Below are positions 27,570 to 63,552 of a DNA stretch of 64,000 nt, in pieces. A program made the translations under genes and the position numbers. The notes below the pieces were generated by a model. That model was not told the origin of the DNA. It searched no databases and saw only the letters and a program-made list of their open reading frames with translations. Origin of the DNA: Amoebidium appalachense (taxonomy: Eukaryota; Ichthyosporea); NCBI GenBank assembly GCA_963693365.1, contig CAVNZM010000014.1:7068001-7132000 (forward strand), written 5' to 3'. Position 1 is the stretch's first letter. Each line of letters opens with the position of its first letter.

Positions 27570-27816
27570 CAAAAGCCATCGAGCTTAGAAGTCCGGAAAG
27601 GGCATGCAAAGATAAACGTGGCAGGAACACCAAGCTCAAAGATATAAAGTCAAGGGTTCGTACCGTTTGAAGATGGTGATGTAGTGGCTGCTTCACGATG
27701 CCAACAGAATTTGCAGATGCACCCCCCCACCGGGGAGGGGTGCAGCCACCTTTCAGACGTTTGGATAAAACAGGCATGAACATGCACAAATATCAGTGTA
27801 TGGGGCCATTCACGTA

Positions 27817-27822
27817 TTTATT
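27817..27822 (-). terminator. Poly(A) signal of the ADP/ATP carrier gene
   Basis: AATAAA on the minus strand (TTTATT on +), about 180 nt after the stop codon. This is the expected place for a cleavage signal. Confidence 0.55.
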
Positions 27823-28002
27823 ATAAGTACCCACCAGGGGTTGCTCTGCAAACAATACATTCCAAGACAGGTACCCACTTTACAACCATGCCTCTTACTA
27901 GGGGGCTGTGTGCCTATTCTGCACCAGTCCCTTGCCGCTCAGCCAGCAAGTGGCACAAGATGCACCCCACGAGCCAATACACGCGCGAGAGAGCAACTAC
28001 AT

Positions 28003-51972
<23,970 letters not shown>

Positions 51973-52370
51973 GGGTGGTGTGTGCGTGTCCACTGAGGCA
52001 TAGGTGCACGTAGGCCTACAAAGTGTGCCGGGAGGATGGTAGGAGGCAAGGTGCAGAGGCGCAAGGCTCCCGCCCCTGTTTCGCAAACGGGGGCTCCGCA
52101 CTCGGCTGCCGTTATCTAATGACTAATAACTTTTTAAACACGTGTTCGGAGTTTTCTAAGTACATGTTGAACTGGGGTTTACGCTGTTTACTCGAGGCAA
52201 AGAGAACCAGTCTCAGGTATGGGGGGGGGGGGTTTTGCTCGGAATATCCCCTCAGCGGTATATCATGATCACGTACATAGATGTCGGGTGGTGACTATAT
52301 ATCAGGGTTTACTTTCTCTACGAGACACCATAAAGACTACAAGGAGAAATCAATTAGTTGGGGTTCCCCG

Positions 52371-52401
<31 letters not shown>

Positions 52402-54108
52402 GGGCTCCCCCTCGGGACACTCGGTATCAGCTGGTTGTGTGTGTGTGTGTGTTTGTGTGTGTGTGCGCGTGCGCTATAATTTTGTAGTGATGTGTTTCTC
52501 AAGCCAATCAATACATCTAATAAACAGGTCGTAGTTACGCGTGTTTAGTATAAAATCAAGGATGTTGTAATTTACAGGTAGGCTATCTTTCTGGGTGTCT
52601 GTTGTGAATGTGACGTGTGTGTGTTGCGGTATTATGTGGTCTATCAAACTACATTTGGCGATACATGACCGGTTAAACTGGTGTGTGTGTGTGTTGTTTG
52701 GGCATGCAAATGATGCCACCTTATACTTATTAGATCTCCACTGTATAGCACGTGTACAGTAAAAGCGTGGTAATTGATCAATAATACCATCAGCTAGAGA
52801 AAGACCAGTTCTACAGGAAGGTAATATGTATTTAGGTGTTATACACTTGCGAGTGCCATATTTGGCAATATGGTTGAGGCGGTCAGTATATATAAAACGA
52901 GACATAAGGCTTAGTTTTTCAAGGTGTATGCTTTCATCGGGTCTAGTGTCGTGTGGTATCTTTTTCCATTTGTTATATTGCGTGATTATCTTGTGATTGT
53001 GTACATGTTTAATAAGTAAGTGGCAGTCCAAAGTCACACACACACTATTGCGGGGTTTATTTGTATTTGTGCCCAGGGGAGAAGGGGAGAGAGAGGGGAG
53101 GAAAGAGGGGAGAGGTGAGGAGGGGACAGGTCGGATAGAGAAGAGAGGGTGGGAGGGCAAATACTTCTTTAAGCGGCTTATGTGCTTATTGAATTTCAGC
53201 GCGAGATAGGATACTCTAGCAGCTATTGGGACCAGACCATATATCGAGAGCGTTACAGGCCCAGGTTTACAACAGTTGTTAGATAGAAAGGAGGCAACTT
53301 CTGCTTCAAGGAAATTTGCCAAGGGTTTAAGCGCTCTAGTTCTCTCTTTCTTGATCCAAGCGGCGAGAAGGGGTAAACCATATTCACATGCCGGGAAGAC
53401 AAAAGTGCGAATAAATGGAAGTCTAATAGAAGGATGGAGGGGTGTGTCTTTAAAAATATTAGCCGAGAAGAAAGCTAACCGCTTACGAGCCAACTCTACC
53501 CTCTTTTCGACCATATGGGGAAACATAACACCAACAGAATCAACCGGAACACCAAGATATTTGTATTCTGGAACTATAGGTACAGGTTTAGATGATAATG
53601 TAAATGTGTGTAAATTGTTAGCTATATCAGGTACAAGAACACCACATTTGTCTATGTTAAGGATCATAAGGTTTGCCTTGCACCACTCTGACACTACATC
53701 GAACAATCTTTGCAGGCGTCTAGGGGTACGGGCAAGGAGGGACAGATCATCAGCATAGAGAAGTGCAGGCGGAAAGTTATTAATAGGGTCATCGTTTTCG
53801 GCGTAAATCTTGACAGCCAAATCATCTATAAATAGGTTAAACAAAAAGGGGCTAAGCAATGAACCCTGCAAGAGACCTCTAGTACGAGCAAAACCATATG
53901 AAAGATGCCCATTAACCACAGCTCTACCATAGGTTTGAGACAAGAGTGCTTCTAACAGAACACCAATGCAGTGTGGTACACCCCGTGCAGCAAGCTTTTC
54001 CCATAGGAGACCAGGGGAGACAGAATCGTAAGCTGCGCAGCACAACTCAAGCCACGAAAGCCTCTCACGGTGCCACGGCAGAAGAATATTTGGGCGGGAT
54101 ATTTTATC
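52371..54108 (-). mobile_element. 5'-truncated non-LTR retrotransposon (LINE)
   Basis: The reverse transcriptase frame on the minus strand is followed 75 nt later by a 27-nt poly-A tail (T-run 52371-52397 on +), as expected of a poly-A-tailed LINE. The 5' end is lost: the open frame begins after an in-frame TAG at 54109-54111, within the reverse transcriptase domain. No target-site duplication found by eye. It lies upstream of the NRPS-like gene on the same strand. Confidence 0.85.
52474..54108 (-). pseudogene. Reverse transcriptase ORF, 5' truncated
   Basis: About 544 open codons with no ATG at the front. From the TTG at 54045: AYDSVSPGLL (motif A region), RGLLQGSLLSPFLFNLFIDD (motif B), ALLYADDLSLLA (motif C, YADD at about residues 97-100), then NLMILNIDKCGVLVPD and KYLGVPVD, typical of LINE reverse transcriptases. 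A thumb-like region and a long unrecognised C-terminal part follow. The expected catalytic Asp of motif A, five residues before the Tyr of AYD, reads Leu (LELCCAAYD). The fingers domain and any endonuclease are missing, so the copy is probably dead. The frame is otherwise unbroken, suggesting fairly recent insertion. Confidence 0.85.
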
Positions 54109-54111
54109 CTA

Positions 54112-55427
54112 TCACATCACTCTGAATGTAAACAAATATGGTTCCCAGCCTCAGTCGGAGGCTGGGTCTTTGGAGATAGAGAGGGCTCCAGCAGCTGGAA
54201 TGCGGGAACACCGTATCACTGAGGTGCTGCCAGAGGGGATACATCACCGGCTGGCTCTTGAAGGGCTGAAACACAGGAAAACAAAACATGGAATGCATTT
54301 TGTGCACCCCCTTAACCCTGGGTTGTGGACCCCGTTAACCCCTTTTATTTTTTTTTCTTTTGACAAGTAAACCGTCCACTTGTAAGTTAGACGCTAGCGG
54401 AAACTACCTTGCGCGGGTTTGAACCGGCCAAAAAGGAGAACTTAATAGGAAAGAGAGTTTTCAGAGTCTAGGATTCAGACACCAGCTGGCAAACCCCAAC
54501 TTCTTTTCTACCATCCATACTGTCACCTTCCACGTGCACCGGCGCCCGCCACCGCACCATGGCCAGACCCACTCACCCACCCGTCGCGAGGGAATTTCTC
54601 AGTATGCCGTGCATACTTGCATACATATCTTTCCGTCGAATAAATCCAGTCAAAAGAAAATTTTCTCTAGATTTCAGACACAAGCTGTCAGACCCCCAGT
54701 TTGCAGCTTCTTTTCCCAGACCTACGCAGCTGACCTACGCGTGACTAGTCGACTGATTGAATGCAATAGACCGCAGCTTCAGTTGCCATGGCGCCCGCGC
54801 AGCGGGCGCACAGACCTACTTGTACACACACTACAAAGGCACTACACACACACACACACAAACCCACACACACCACTCGGGTGCACACACACACACACAC
54901 TTTCTTTCCGCCTCTGTCTTGCTCCGTTATATTCTCTCTTTTTCTTCCGTTTCGACAGCGGTGAAGGCCTTTTCCGGGGGGGCTCTCTCAAGGCCGGGTG
55001 CTGCTGTTATTAGTTTTCGTATGCGCCTTTCGTGCAAGTGTTTGTCGACTTATTTTTCATTTATTTTTGAGCACTAGTTTGTGTGCAATAGGACTTGAAA
55101 TTAGACCTAAGACGGTGATATGATGTTGGTGATAGCTTGCGTTGTGATAGCATGCATAGCCATAATCTATATAAGGAAAGCTACGAGCTGATAGGATAAT
55201 AGCTGATAACGATACTGTTTGTGATGATTCGAAATCCTGTGTGTTTCTAGGGAGGATGGGCACAGGTGGCCCGGAGAAATATATACAACCACAAACTTAC
55301 GTAATAAATATCTAAGTTGACCAAAACTATGACACGTGTATCCATAAAATATCCGAAGTTCGCTGTCCAGTACGCGTAGGACAAATGGGATTGATAGTTC
55401 GATCATGTAATCCCTCACCCCCCCCTC

Positions 55428-55464
<37 letters not shown>

Positions 55465-55628
55465 CCCCCTTCCCCCTAACCACCCATCCACCCACCCACC
55501 ACCACCACTACCAAAACAAAGGTTTCTATTCGATGCAACATTGGTGGAGGTGGTGGTGGGTGGTTGGGTGGATGGGTGGGTGGGTGGGTGGGTGGGGGGC
55601 AGGCCGGGGGAGGGGGAGGCGGAGGGGG

Positions 55629-55674
<46 letters not shown>

Positions 55675-56633
55675 AGGACCGTTGAGAAATTAATATTGTT
55701 GAGAAACTGAAGCGAACCGATGATGCCAACCCAACAGTACAACAGTCACAGTGAAACCATAAATAAAGTGCACTGTGTTCAATATGGCCCCTTTTAGTGT
55801 TGCAGCCAACCCGTATGGCACCGGAGGTCACTGTGTAGTGATCATCTCTAACCCTAGCTAGGCTCCCCCCCCTCCCCCCCCCCCCCCTCCCTCCCCCCCT
55901 CCTACCCCTTCCCTCCCCCCCCCAACCTCCCCACACACACACAAAGTGTGCACACACTGCTCCCTGCCAGTATGATAGTGTTGTCATATATTTACCTTGC
56001 GAATTGTATCTGCACGAAGCTTCATGATTGCCTCTTCACATGTGTACACATGATTCAGAAGGGAGCAGTGTCAGGCCTAGGATCATTGTGTGTGCGCACG
56101 GTGGGGTTTATGTCTTTGGGGTGCCCCGTGTTATTGTGTCGGCACCGGCCAAAATGTGTACATGTGTTTGTGTGTTTGAAGGGGGGAAGGCCTAGGGCGT
56201 GTGCTCTCAGTGGTGACACACTGGATCATACACGTCAACAATAGACAGTCTGGCGCACAACATGCACACACGTACGCTAACACAAACACAACGCGCTGAA
56301 TATCAACACCCCGGCATTAATGGGAGTTCCCCCCCCCCCCCCCCCCCCCCAACCCCCCTCTCCCCCTTTCTTTTTCGACACCCCCCTTCCTCCTTGGGTG
56401 TCATTAATATATATGAATATTAGACCTAACTGAATCAAATGCAGGGTCAAACCTTGGCCTCCATGAAATACTTCTATGTTCCATCGAAAATCCTTTGCTT
56501 TGCAGGAGCGCGGGACCCACACGGGGGGGGGGGGGGGGGGGGGGGGGGGTGTTGCCAATACTGTTGATTCGTCGAATCGAATAAGAATGCTTTATTTAGC
56601 TTTAATTTGATTTTGTCCCATTGGGTACAAGTC
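54112..56633. other. Intergenic, no gene recognised
   Basis: Open frames at 54534-55013 and 55948-56244 (+) show no recognisable domain. 54475-54700 holds a diverged direct repeat (TTCAGACACCAGCTGGCAAA versus TTCAGACACAAGCTGTCAGA). A long G-run lies at 55633-55672 and C-runs at 55432-55463 and 56331-56350. Confidence 0.5.
55633..55672. repeat. Long G-run
   Basis: About 40 consecutive G. Other very long homopolymers are 12141-12176, 23218-23265 (C), 32511-32544 and 47200-47237. Confidence 0.93.
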
Positions 56634-57026
56634 ATGACACGGCCATACATGGCTGCCGTGCTCTACTGGTGCTTTATTGTTTGTGTGCCCCAGGCGGAGG
56701 GGGTTGCTTACGAAGACGGTCAAAGCATGACAAGTCAAGTCAAGCCAAAAAGGTGTGTGTGTGTGTGTGTGTGTGTGTGTTTATGTTTGGTGTTTGTGGG
56801 GCGGAGGGGAGGGGGGAGGGGGGGGGCCTGGAGCGGACAGGGGGGAGGGGGAGAGGGGGGGGGGATGTGTTTGTGTTTGTGTGTGTGTGTGTGTGTGTGC
56901 ACGCGCGCACGTGTGTGTATGTGTGTGTGTGTGTATGTGTGTGTGCGAGCGTTAGCGTATGCATGCGTGTGCGTGTGTGTATGTGTGTGTGTGTGTGTGT
57001 GTGCGTGTGTGTGCGTGTGTGTGCGT

Positions 57027-57081
<55 letters not shown>

Positions 57082-58186
57082 ACGGTATGATGGTGTTTGG
57101 GGACGGGGGGCCTGGTGTATGCATACCGTGCTCATGCAGATTGCACGTCTGGGTCCCAGACATGCAACGTTACAAAGTGAAAAGCTCCAGCCGGTATGCC
57201 TTAATCCGCCTGCAAGCCCATGTCTGTGCGTGGACTGGGGGAACCCAGGGGGAGCGAGTAGGGAGGGGGAGGGAGGGGGCGGAGGGAGTGGAGTGTGTGG
57301 ATTTGGTACACGTGTGTATAGAGATGGTGATGGTGGGGTTGGGGTGTGTGTGTGTGTGTTGGGGGGGCGGGAGGGGGGGGGTATGGGAGGTTAGTAAGGC
57401 TTGTAGAAATTCATTAAGGAACAGTAGGGCACCAGGGGAGAGAGAGGGGGGGGGGGGGGGGGGGCGGGGAAGGGGGGGAGGGGGGAGGGAGGGAGGGAGG
57501 GAGGGAGGGAAGGTGGGAGGGAGGGTAGGAGGGACGGACGGAGGGAGGGAGGGAGGGAGAGGGAGAGAGGGAGGGAGAGAGTTTACGTTATTTCTGCAAA
57601 GCAGCGTTAACCTAGAGCTTCCTCTCCTTTTCGTTTCCTTTTGTGGGGCTGCTGGTGGTCATGGGCCCAGGAGGGGAAAGGGGGCAGGGGGCGGGGGGAG
57701 AGGGGGGGGGGGGGGATGTGGGGGGGGGGGCTTACAAACGAACAAAGTATGGGCACTTCAAAGCGGAGCTGTGGGGGAATGAGGGAAAAGAGGGGGGGGG
57801 AGGGAGGAGGGCGGGGGATGTTGTTGAGTAAGGAGTGTATTGGTAAAGGTATATGGTGGTGGTGATGGTGATGGTGGATGGATGGGTGGGGAGGGGTGGG
57901 TGAAGGGGAGGCGGGGAGGGACGGGTGGGGGAGAAGGGATGGGTGGGTGAATGGGTTGGCGGGTGGGGGGATGGGGGGGGGGGGGGGGGGGGAGGGAGAG
58001 AGGAAAGGGACTGTGCTGCACATTTATACAACGCATCATCAAGTTTCATACAGAAAAACACAGAGAGCCTTTGTACAAGAGACAGGTCCGCTTGGAGCCA
58101 TGCGAGACGCTTACCCGTATAGCAAAGGCGAGTTTTGCTTTCTGGCCCGGTTCAGCAAGCACACCAGATCACACCCTATGTGCAGG
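56634..58186 (+). CDS. Putative secreted or membrane protein (partial model)
   Basis: Unknown function. Exon 1 (56634-56752) starts [20 protein letters not shown], a good signal peptide, and ends at AAAAAG|GTGTGT in phase 2. Exon 2 (57140-57257) continues in phase: [20 protein letters not shown], then [20 protein letters not shown] further coding-like stretch at 58057-58186 has the acceptor TTTCATACAG and a donor at GTACAG. It reads best as [36 protein letters not shown], but this needs phase 1 while exon 2 ends in phase 0, so an exon is missing or the frame is wrong. RYALI...L and the later V-R-L-E-P...F resemble the beta-sandwich of the 447-2469 gene only weakly. Confidence 0.4.
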
Positions 58187-58196
58187 TACAGAGAAT

Positions 58197-58278
58197 GGCA
58201 AACGTAAAAGGGATAGAAAGGCATTTATGAACGACCAGGCAAACGTAAAAGGGATAGAAAGGCATTTATGAACGACCA
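58197..58278. repeat. 41-bp tandem repeat, two units
   Basis: The unit begins GGCAAACGTAAAAGGGATAG and ends ATGAACGACCA. The units are identical by eye. Confidence 0.93.
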
Positions 58279-58347
58279 GAGATGAGATGGGCCCTCAAAA
58301 AGCGAGGTGCACGTAGGGGGGGTCCAAAAAGAAGAAGAGGAAAAATT

Positions 58348-58440
58348 ACAAACGAACCCTTTGTATGCATATGAATAACACATGAAGTAGGAAACATTGA
58401 CAAACGAACCTTATGTATGCATATGAATAACAGATGAAGT
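58348..58440. repeat. Direct repeat, two units 52 bp apart
   Basis: ACAAACGAACC, then GTATGCATATGAATAACA and ATGAAGT, at 58348-58388 and 58400-58440, with a few differences. Confidence 0.9.
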
Positions 58441-59170
58441 CATTTGATTTGCCGGAGAGAGAAAATGTTGGTGTTTTAGACTCAGTGAGGCCCCACTGTG
58501 AGGGCCTTGGCAAGTTAACAACTCTGGTTGTTGAACTTGTTGGTGGCCAGGGCGGATCCCCAAAAACTCGTAGGTGTGGGGCGAGTCGTTACAGAGAGGA
58601 AATATTTTTTTTAGAATGACTTTTTAGAGGAATTCTGTTTTCCAGTAATTTAGGCTTAGCGCGGCCAAGTGAAAATCTGCTACAGACATAGAACTACACA
58701 CTGTCGTATATATATATTGATTCTTAAACAATAGCCGCCAAAAGGGTATTCGGGTGTAACGACACTCCATTTTCCATAGTTACTGGTTACGCACCCATGT
58801 TGAAATAGCTTCAAAATTTCGGGGCCTGTTGGGGGCACAGTGGGGCAGCAGTAATGATACGGTCTTCCGAAGGCTTGCGGAGTGTGGCCTGGGCCGGGTG
58901 GCCTGGTCATCATCGATGCATATGACTATGTAGTTGGAGCAAACTAGTTTCACGCATACACGTGCACTTGTACCTTTGCCAGCTGGTGTCCTTTGGTCAC
59001 TTGTTGTTTTTGATTTTATTTCATCGCTTTGGCTTTTTCGAATTCGGTTATTTTGGTGGTCATGTAGCCTGTGCAGGGCTGCACGTTGCCTTCATATCAA
59101 CTGATCAATAAATCCCAGTCAAGAGAACATTTTCGGGGGCATATATACGACCCGCTGCGCTAGGGGGTTC

Positions 59171-59241
59171 TTGGGCGGGAAGTTTTATCCAATCAAATTA
59201 TTTCAGGCTCACATTCATGTTCCGTAAATAGCCATATATGG
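59171..59241 (+). promoter_or_regulatory. Promoter-like cluster: E2F-like site, CCAAT, CArG box
   Basis: TTGGGCGGGAAG (59171) resembles an E2F site, CCAATCA is at 59189 and CCATATATGG at 59232-59241, all 270-340 nt before the F-box gene ATG. Motifs are seen; the role is inferred. Confidence 0.35.
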
Positions 59242-59508
59242 TTAATAAGTCATTCCATGTCGAATCCATGAGCCACACCTGTCACACTATGTTTTCTTGC
59301 ATTCCGACCTTTTCAAATCCCTTCATACATGTACACGGCACATGCCTGTCACTTCATGTTTCTCCTCCTCATTTTGTTGTGTAAACAAATCTTTTTTCTC
59401 GAATAGCATACTTATATACTCTGTGTGTGAGTAGGGTTACGTAGGTCGTAGTCTATATGCCCTCGTACACGTAGGGACACCTGCATCTTCCCATAGTCGG
59501 TATTCATC

Positions 59509-59950
59509 ATGGGGAAGAAAACTAGAAACCGAAGCAGGGAGAGCGAAACCGAAAACGAAACAAAAACGATGGTGCTTTGGTGCCGGGTCCCAACACCACC
59601 ACCCAAGGTATGTGTCGCGGCAATTGCTATTCTCTTCCCTTCTAATTCTCCTTAAGGGTGCATTGGCGTTGTTATTCCCATTCCAATGCTTCCATTTTTA
59701 TTTCCCGTCGTCCCAAATCAACACGTCACTATTTTTTGTGCCTCACAGTTTTCCTCGCAATCTTTTTCATTCCTCCGCACAAACATCTGCCATAGCGCCC
59801 CCCCCCCCCCCCCCCCCCCCCCCCCCCTTCCCCTCCCCCCCCACCCATCTCACCCCACCCCACCCCACCCCTCCCTTTCCCCTCCCCTCCTCCACTCACC
59901 TCCTTTTCCCAGTGCCACGTTGTTGCGGAAAATGCCTGCTACCCCCCCCC

Positions 59951-59981
<31 letters not shown>

Positions 59982-61700
59982 ACGTACACGTACATTCACC
60001 CTGGCATATCGCTTGGTTATAAGAGCTGCGCACACACCCTTTCCTGGGCGCACACAATAAATAGCCACACCCGCACGCATACAAACCCACCATACATCCC
60101 GTATCTGCCTACACAATCACCCTGTGTTGTTTTGTGAGCATTTTGGCCTTTCAACCCAGTGCCGTACGAAACCATGTATGCTTGAACATGTGTGTGTTTG
60201 CTTGTAGGTGCCAGGTGCATACACTTGTACATGCATACACCTGTGCCCCATATGCTTATGTCCTGCTGCCTTTGCGAAACTTTGCCTCACCATATGGCTC
60301 GTTGCACACACAGATGCCCTCCTACTCCATCTTCCCAACGAGCTACTCTTCCAGATTTTGATTTATTTGCCCCTTGCCAGCCGTCTGTCGTTCTCCCTCG
60401 TGTGCCGTCGATTCTGCGCCCTAGCACGTTCCCCCCAGGCAGGCCTCATCGCAATATCCCCTTTCGTACACATCACCCCCAAGGGAGGAATAGGCCCTCA
60501 TGGGAAGGGAACAGCGGGGTGATTGGTACTTTGACGTATGCAGTTTGAGTGATGTAAAGCCGTGGCATGCAGCAATCGGAGCAGTCAAGTTCCCGTTTGA
60601 GATCAAATGGGAGTGGTGGCAGTGGGACGAAGACTTAAAACAAAAACGAGAGCGTGCACTCCAGTTTTGCCGAGCAATTGCGGACCTCTCTAACATGGAC
60701 ACGGTGAAAATCTCACACGAAAGCGATTCGTCGCCCTACCGATGGCGCTCTGACTTCTGGGAAGTGACTGTGGGTGCTGCTCTTGAATCGGTGGGGGGTA
60801 GACTAAAGTCCATTGTTTTGAACACGACGGTTGATTGTGACTATGATGAGGATAGCGTTATGCGGTCGATGTGGAACAGTTGCTCTACTTTGGAGCGCCT
60901 TTATATTCCTGCCCTCAAGCCTTTGAACCAACCGGCGATCATGCAGAGCAACCAAAGCCTAAAGAGGCTCGAGTTCAACCTATCCCCATATCCCCATGGG
61001 ATATTCGCATATTGGCGGAGATACACCGGCTATCTCCGAACTTGGAGATGAAGATTACAATCGACAAGATGGATTGGTACGGGAGCAGTATCCAAAACTT
61101 AGGCGGGTTGGCGGCATGCGAGAATCTGACATGTCTGTCGGTCAGCACAGACGGAGACCATGACGGTATTGAATTGCTGGTGGTTCCGTACCTTCCTAAT
61201 TTGGAAGTGCTCGAAGTTCGGTTTGACGGGAAGGTGGATGTATCGGCAGTCGGTCAATGCCGGAACCTACGCAAAATCGACCTCGAAAGTTTATCCACCG
61301 ATGTGTTGGTTCTCGAAACGGACAGATTGGAGTACTATTCCAAGAAACTTTATGAGCCTAATTGCATCTACCGTGTGTATGACGAAACACCACCGCAATT
61401 ACGGGAAAATCCGTTCAGACGATGTGACAACTTTCCCTCTTCTCCGTCCATTTTCCTGCGGACTGGCTGGCCCCGTTTTCCAATCTCACAACACTCAACA
61501 TCATCGGAGTTTATAAATCGCGGGACTACAGAAAGAAGGCCGATTTTGGGATTGTGTTGGATGATATGCCCCTGCTTCGATGCCTGCACATTAGTTACAA
61601 GAAAGAATTCACACATCTTTTGGCACAGTCGACGCATACGCACCTGCGGCGCATGACAGTCAAAGGGTGCCGGACTCTGTGCGATGTCGGAGGAATTTGA
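59509..61700 (+). pseudogene. F-box / leucine-rich-repeat protein gene with disrupted frame
   Basis: F-box proteins bring substrates to SCF ubiquitin ligases. Exon 1 (59509-59607) encodes MGKKTRNRSRESETENETKT and on to PTPPPK, phase 0. Exon 2 is open from 60208 (acceptor TTGCTTGTAG); the F-box reads LLHLPNELLFQILIYLPLAS, then SLVCRRFCALA. The coding signal then changes frame three times: near 60440-60540 (to WYFDVCSLSDVKPWH and LKSIVLNTTVD), near 60990 in a C-rich stretch (to LSPNLEMKITIDKMDW and LPNLEVLEVRF), and near 61420 (to APFSNLTTLNIIGVYK and MPLLRCLHISYKKEF). It ends DVGGI-TGA at 61700. The first change could be a 25-nt intron (GTGATTGG...TATGCAG). The other two have no intron solution that I see and look like single-base losses. 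Other genes here are intact, so a pseudogene is more likely than sequencing error. Confidence 0.72.
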
Positions 61701-62152
61701 AATGCACCAGATTGGAGGGGGTCGTGTTCATACATTGTCGGACACTCGATGATCATCGTGCAAACATCCAAGTTCCACCATCCGTTGTCCGTTTTCGGTT
61801 TGAAAATGACTGGTGGAGCTGAAAGTTGCCATTCAGAAACGGTGCCTTGGCTAGGCAAGGGTATGCACCTTCCCCCCGGGTTGTACTTCTTGAAGAGTTT
61901 GGACCCCCCCCCCCCCCTCCCCCCCTCCTCCCGCTTATCCCCCTCCCTTCCCACCTTGGCCAAAGGGTACACATAGGTGCACCCAAGTATGCACATACAC
62001 AGAGTGACACACACACATGCATGCCCACACATGCACACACACACAGGCACACCCCCCCACACACACGCGCGCGCGCACTCACACAACACACACAAACACG
62101 CACACGCGCACACACACACACACTCACAGGCACACGCACACGCGTACGTGCG

Positions 62153-62153
62153 T

Positions 62154-62225
<72 letters not shown>
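62153..62225. repeat. (CA)n microsatellite
   Basis: About 36 CA units, preceded by 170 bp of interrupted CA/CG-rich repeats. Confidence 0.93.
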
Positions 62226-62231
<6 letters not shown>

Positions 62232-63488
62232 ACAAACAAGCAATATTCGATATACAGGGTCTTTTTCTTTTTCACCTCTCCAACTCCTTCTCACCCCCCT
62301 CACCCCCCCCCCCCCCTTTCCCCCCTCCCCCCCCCCCCCCCCCTCCCTTCGGGCCTATTCACAAACCCTCACCCTCCTCCAACACCTCCCCATTCCCCCC
62401 CCCCCCCCCCCCCCCAAACACACAAACACACACACCATCACCACCCCCACCTTCCTCCCCATTCTGTCCTGTACCACGGCTTAGCATGTGATCACAAAGA
62501 GGGAATGTAACGGCATGTCGTTTTTGCCGTTTTTCTGCTTGCACTTTATCTCCGATGGGCAAAGAAAGAGGGTGGGATTTTTGTAATTGCCGAAGTTTAA
62601 ACCACGTCTGGGTATCCTCTTAGGCTCTCATTTGCGTAACCCATTTGGGACCCCAGACGGACCCGGGGGGGGGAGGGGGAGGGGGGGAGGGGGGGGGGGG
62701 ATGGGGGGATGGGGGGGGGGGGGGGGGGAGGGGGAGGGGGGAAACAAACACATCTCATCATTGTGCGTACCAATTACCTTACGCTTACAGTTTCATGACA
62801 TTCACACTAACATAAAATGGCCCAAATTTCACAATTTGTACAACCTCGCACGCACACATGCACACACGCACACATGCATGCATGCAAACACACACGTACG
62901 CACTCACTCACACACGCACGCACACACACGGACACACACACGTACGGGCCAACCATCACACACACTCATTCACCCACCACCCACTCACGTCAACCACTTA
63001 CAGGCACCACATCCACATGCCAATGGGCTAAGTGTCATCGACATGGTTTTGGCCACAAATTTGGGTGTTTGCAGTGATGACGACGGGAGTGGGAGAAGGG
63101 CTTCACCATGGCGGGTTTATAAGACTAATAGGCTATAGGGTTATCACTGTGTGTGCGGATAGGTGGATATGTTGGAGGACTAGGTATATCTCGTAATTTT
63201 CGTATTCTATACATGGTTTATCATGTAAAATTCATTTTCTATACTTTTATCGCACGTTTTCTTTTGTGAGAACTCTTTTTGAATTGTAACTTTATCAATC
63301 GAAGTTCTTATTCTGAAAATATATCGTCTTAATCCTTTCTGTGTGTTTTGGTGTTGCATGTTTCTTTCATGTCTATGTAGGCCCGCCAGACCCTCCCCCC
63401 CCCCTCCCTCCCTCCCCCTCCCCCCCGCCCCCCTCCTCCCCGGACGCACACACACATCGTGTATGTACACATTTGCACGCGTATGGGT

Positions 63489-63490
<2 letters not shown>

Positions 63491-63550
<60 letters not shown>
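63491..63550. repeat. (CA)n microsatellite
   Basis: About 30 uninterrupted CA units in gene-free sequence. Confidence 0.93.

Positions 63551-63552
<2 letters not shown>

Larger units (their letters stand above)
21562..28002. other. Intergenic between the convergent kinase and carrier genes, rich in repeats
   Basis: 6.4 kb with no exon I can support. It contains a 27-bp tandem repeat (21687-21740), short CA/GT tracts, C-runs at 23109-23134 and 23218-23265 and copies of the interspersed repeat (24651-25594). It also holds a polypurine region (26100-27250) and a 43-bp tandem duplication (27484-27569). AAATAAA at 22096 is one possible but distant poly(A) signal for the kinase. Confidence 0.6.
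58187..59508. other. Intergenic with tandem repeats and F-box gene upstream region
   Basis: Two short tandem repeats (58197-58278 and 58348-58440). An open frame at 58434-58619 (+) starting MKSFDLPERENVGVLDS could be a terminal exon of the preceding gene, but nothing confirms it. AATAAA at 59106 could be its poly(A) signal. Promoter-like motifs are listed separately. Confidence 0.4.
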
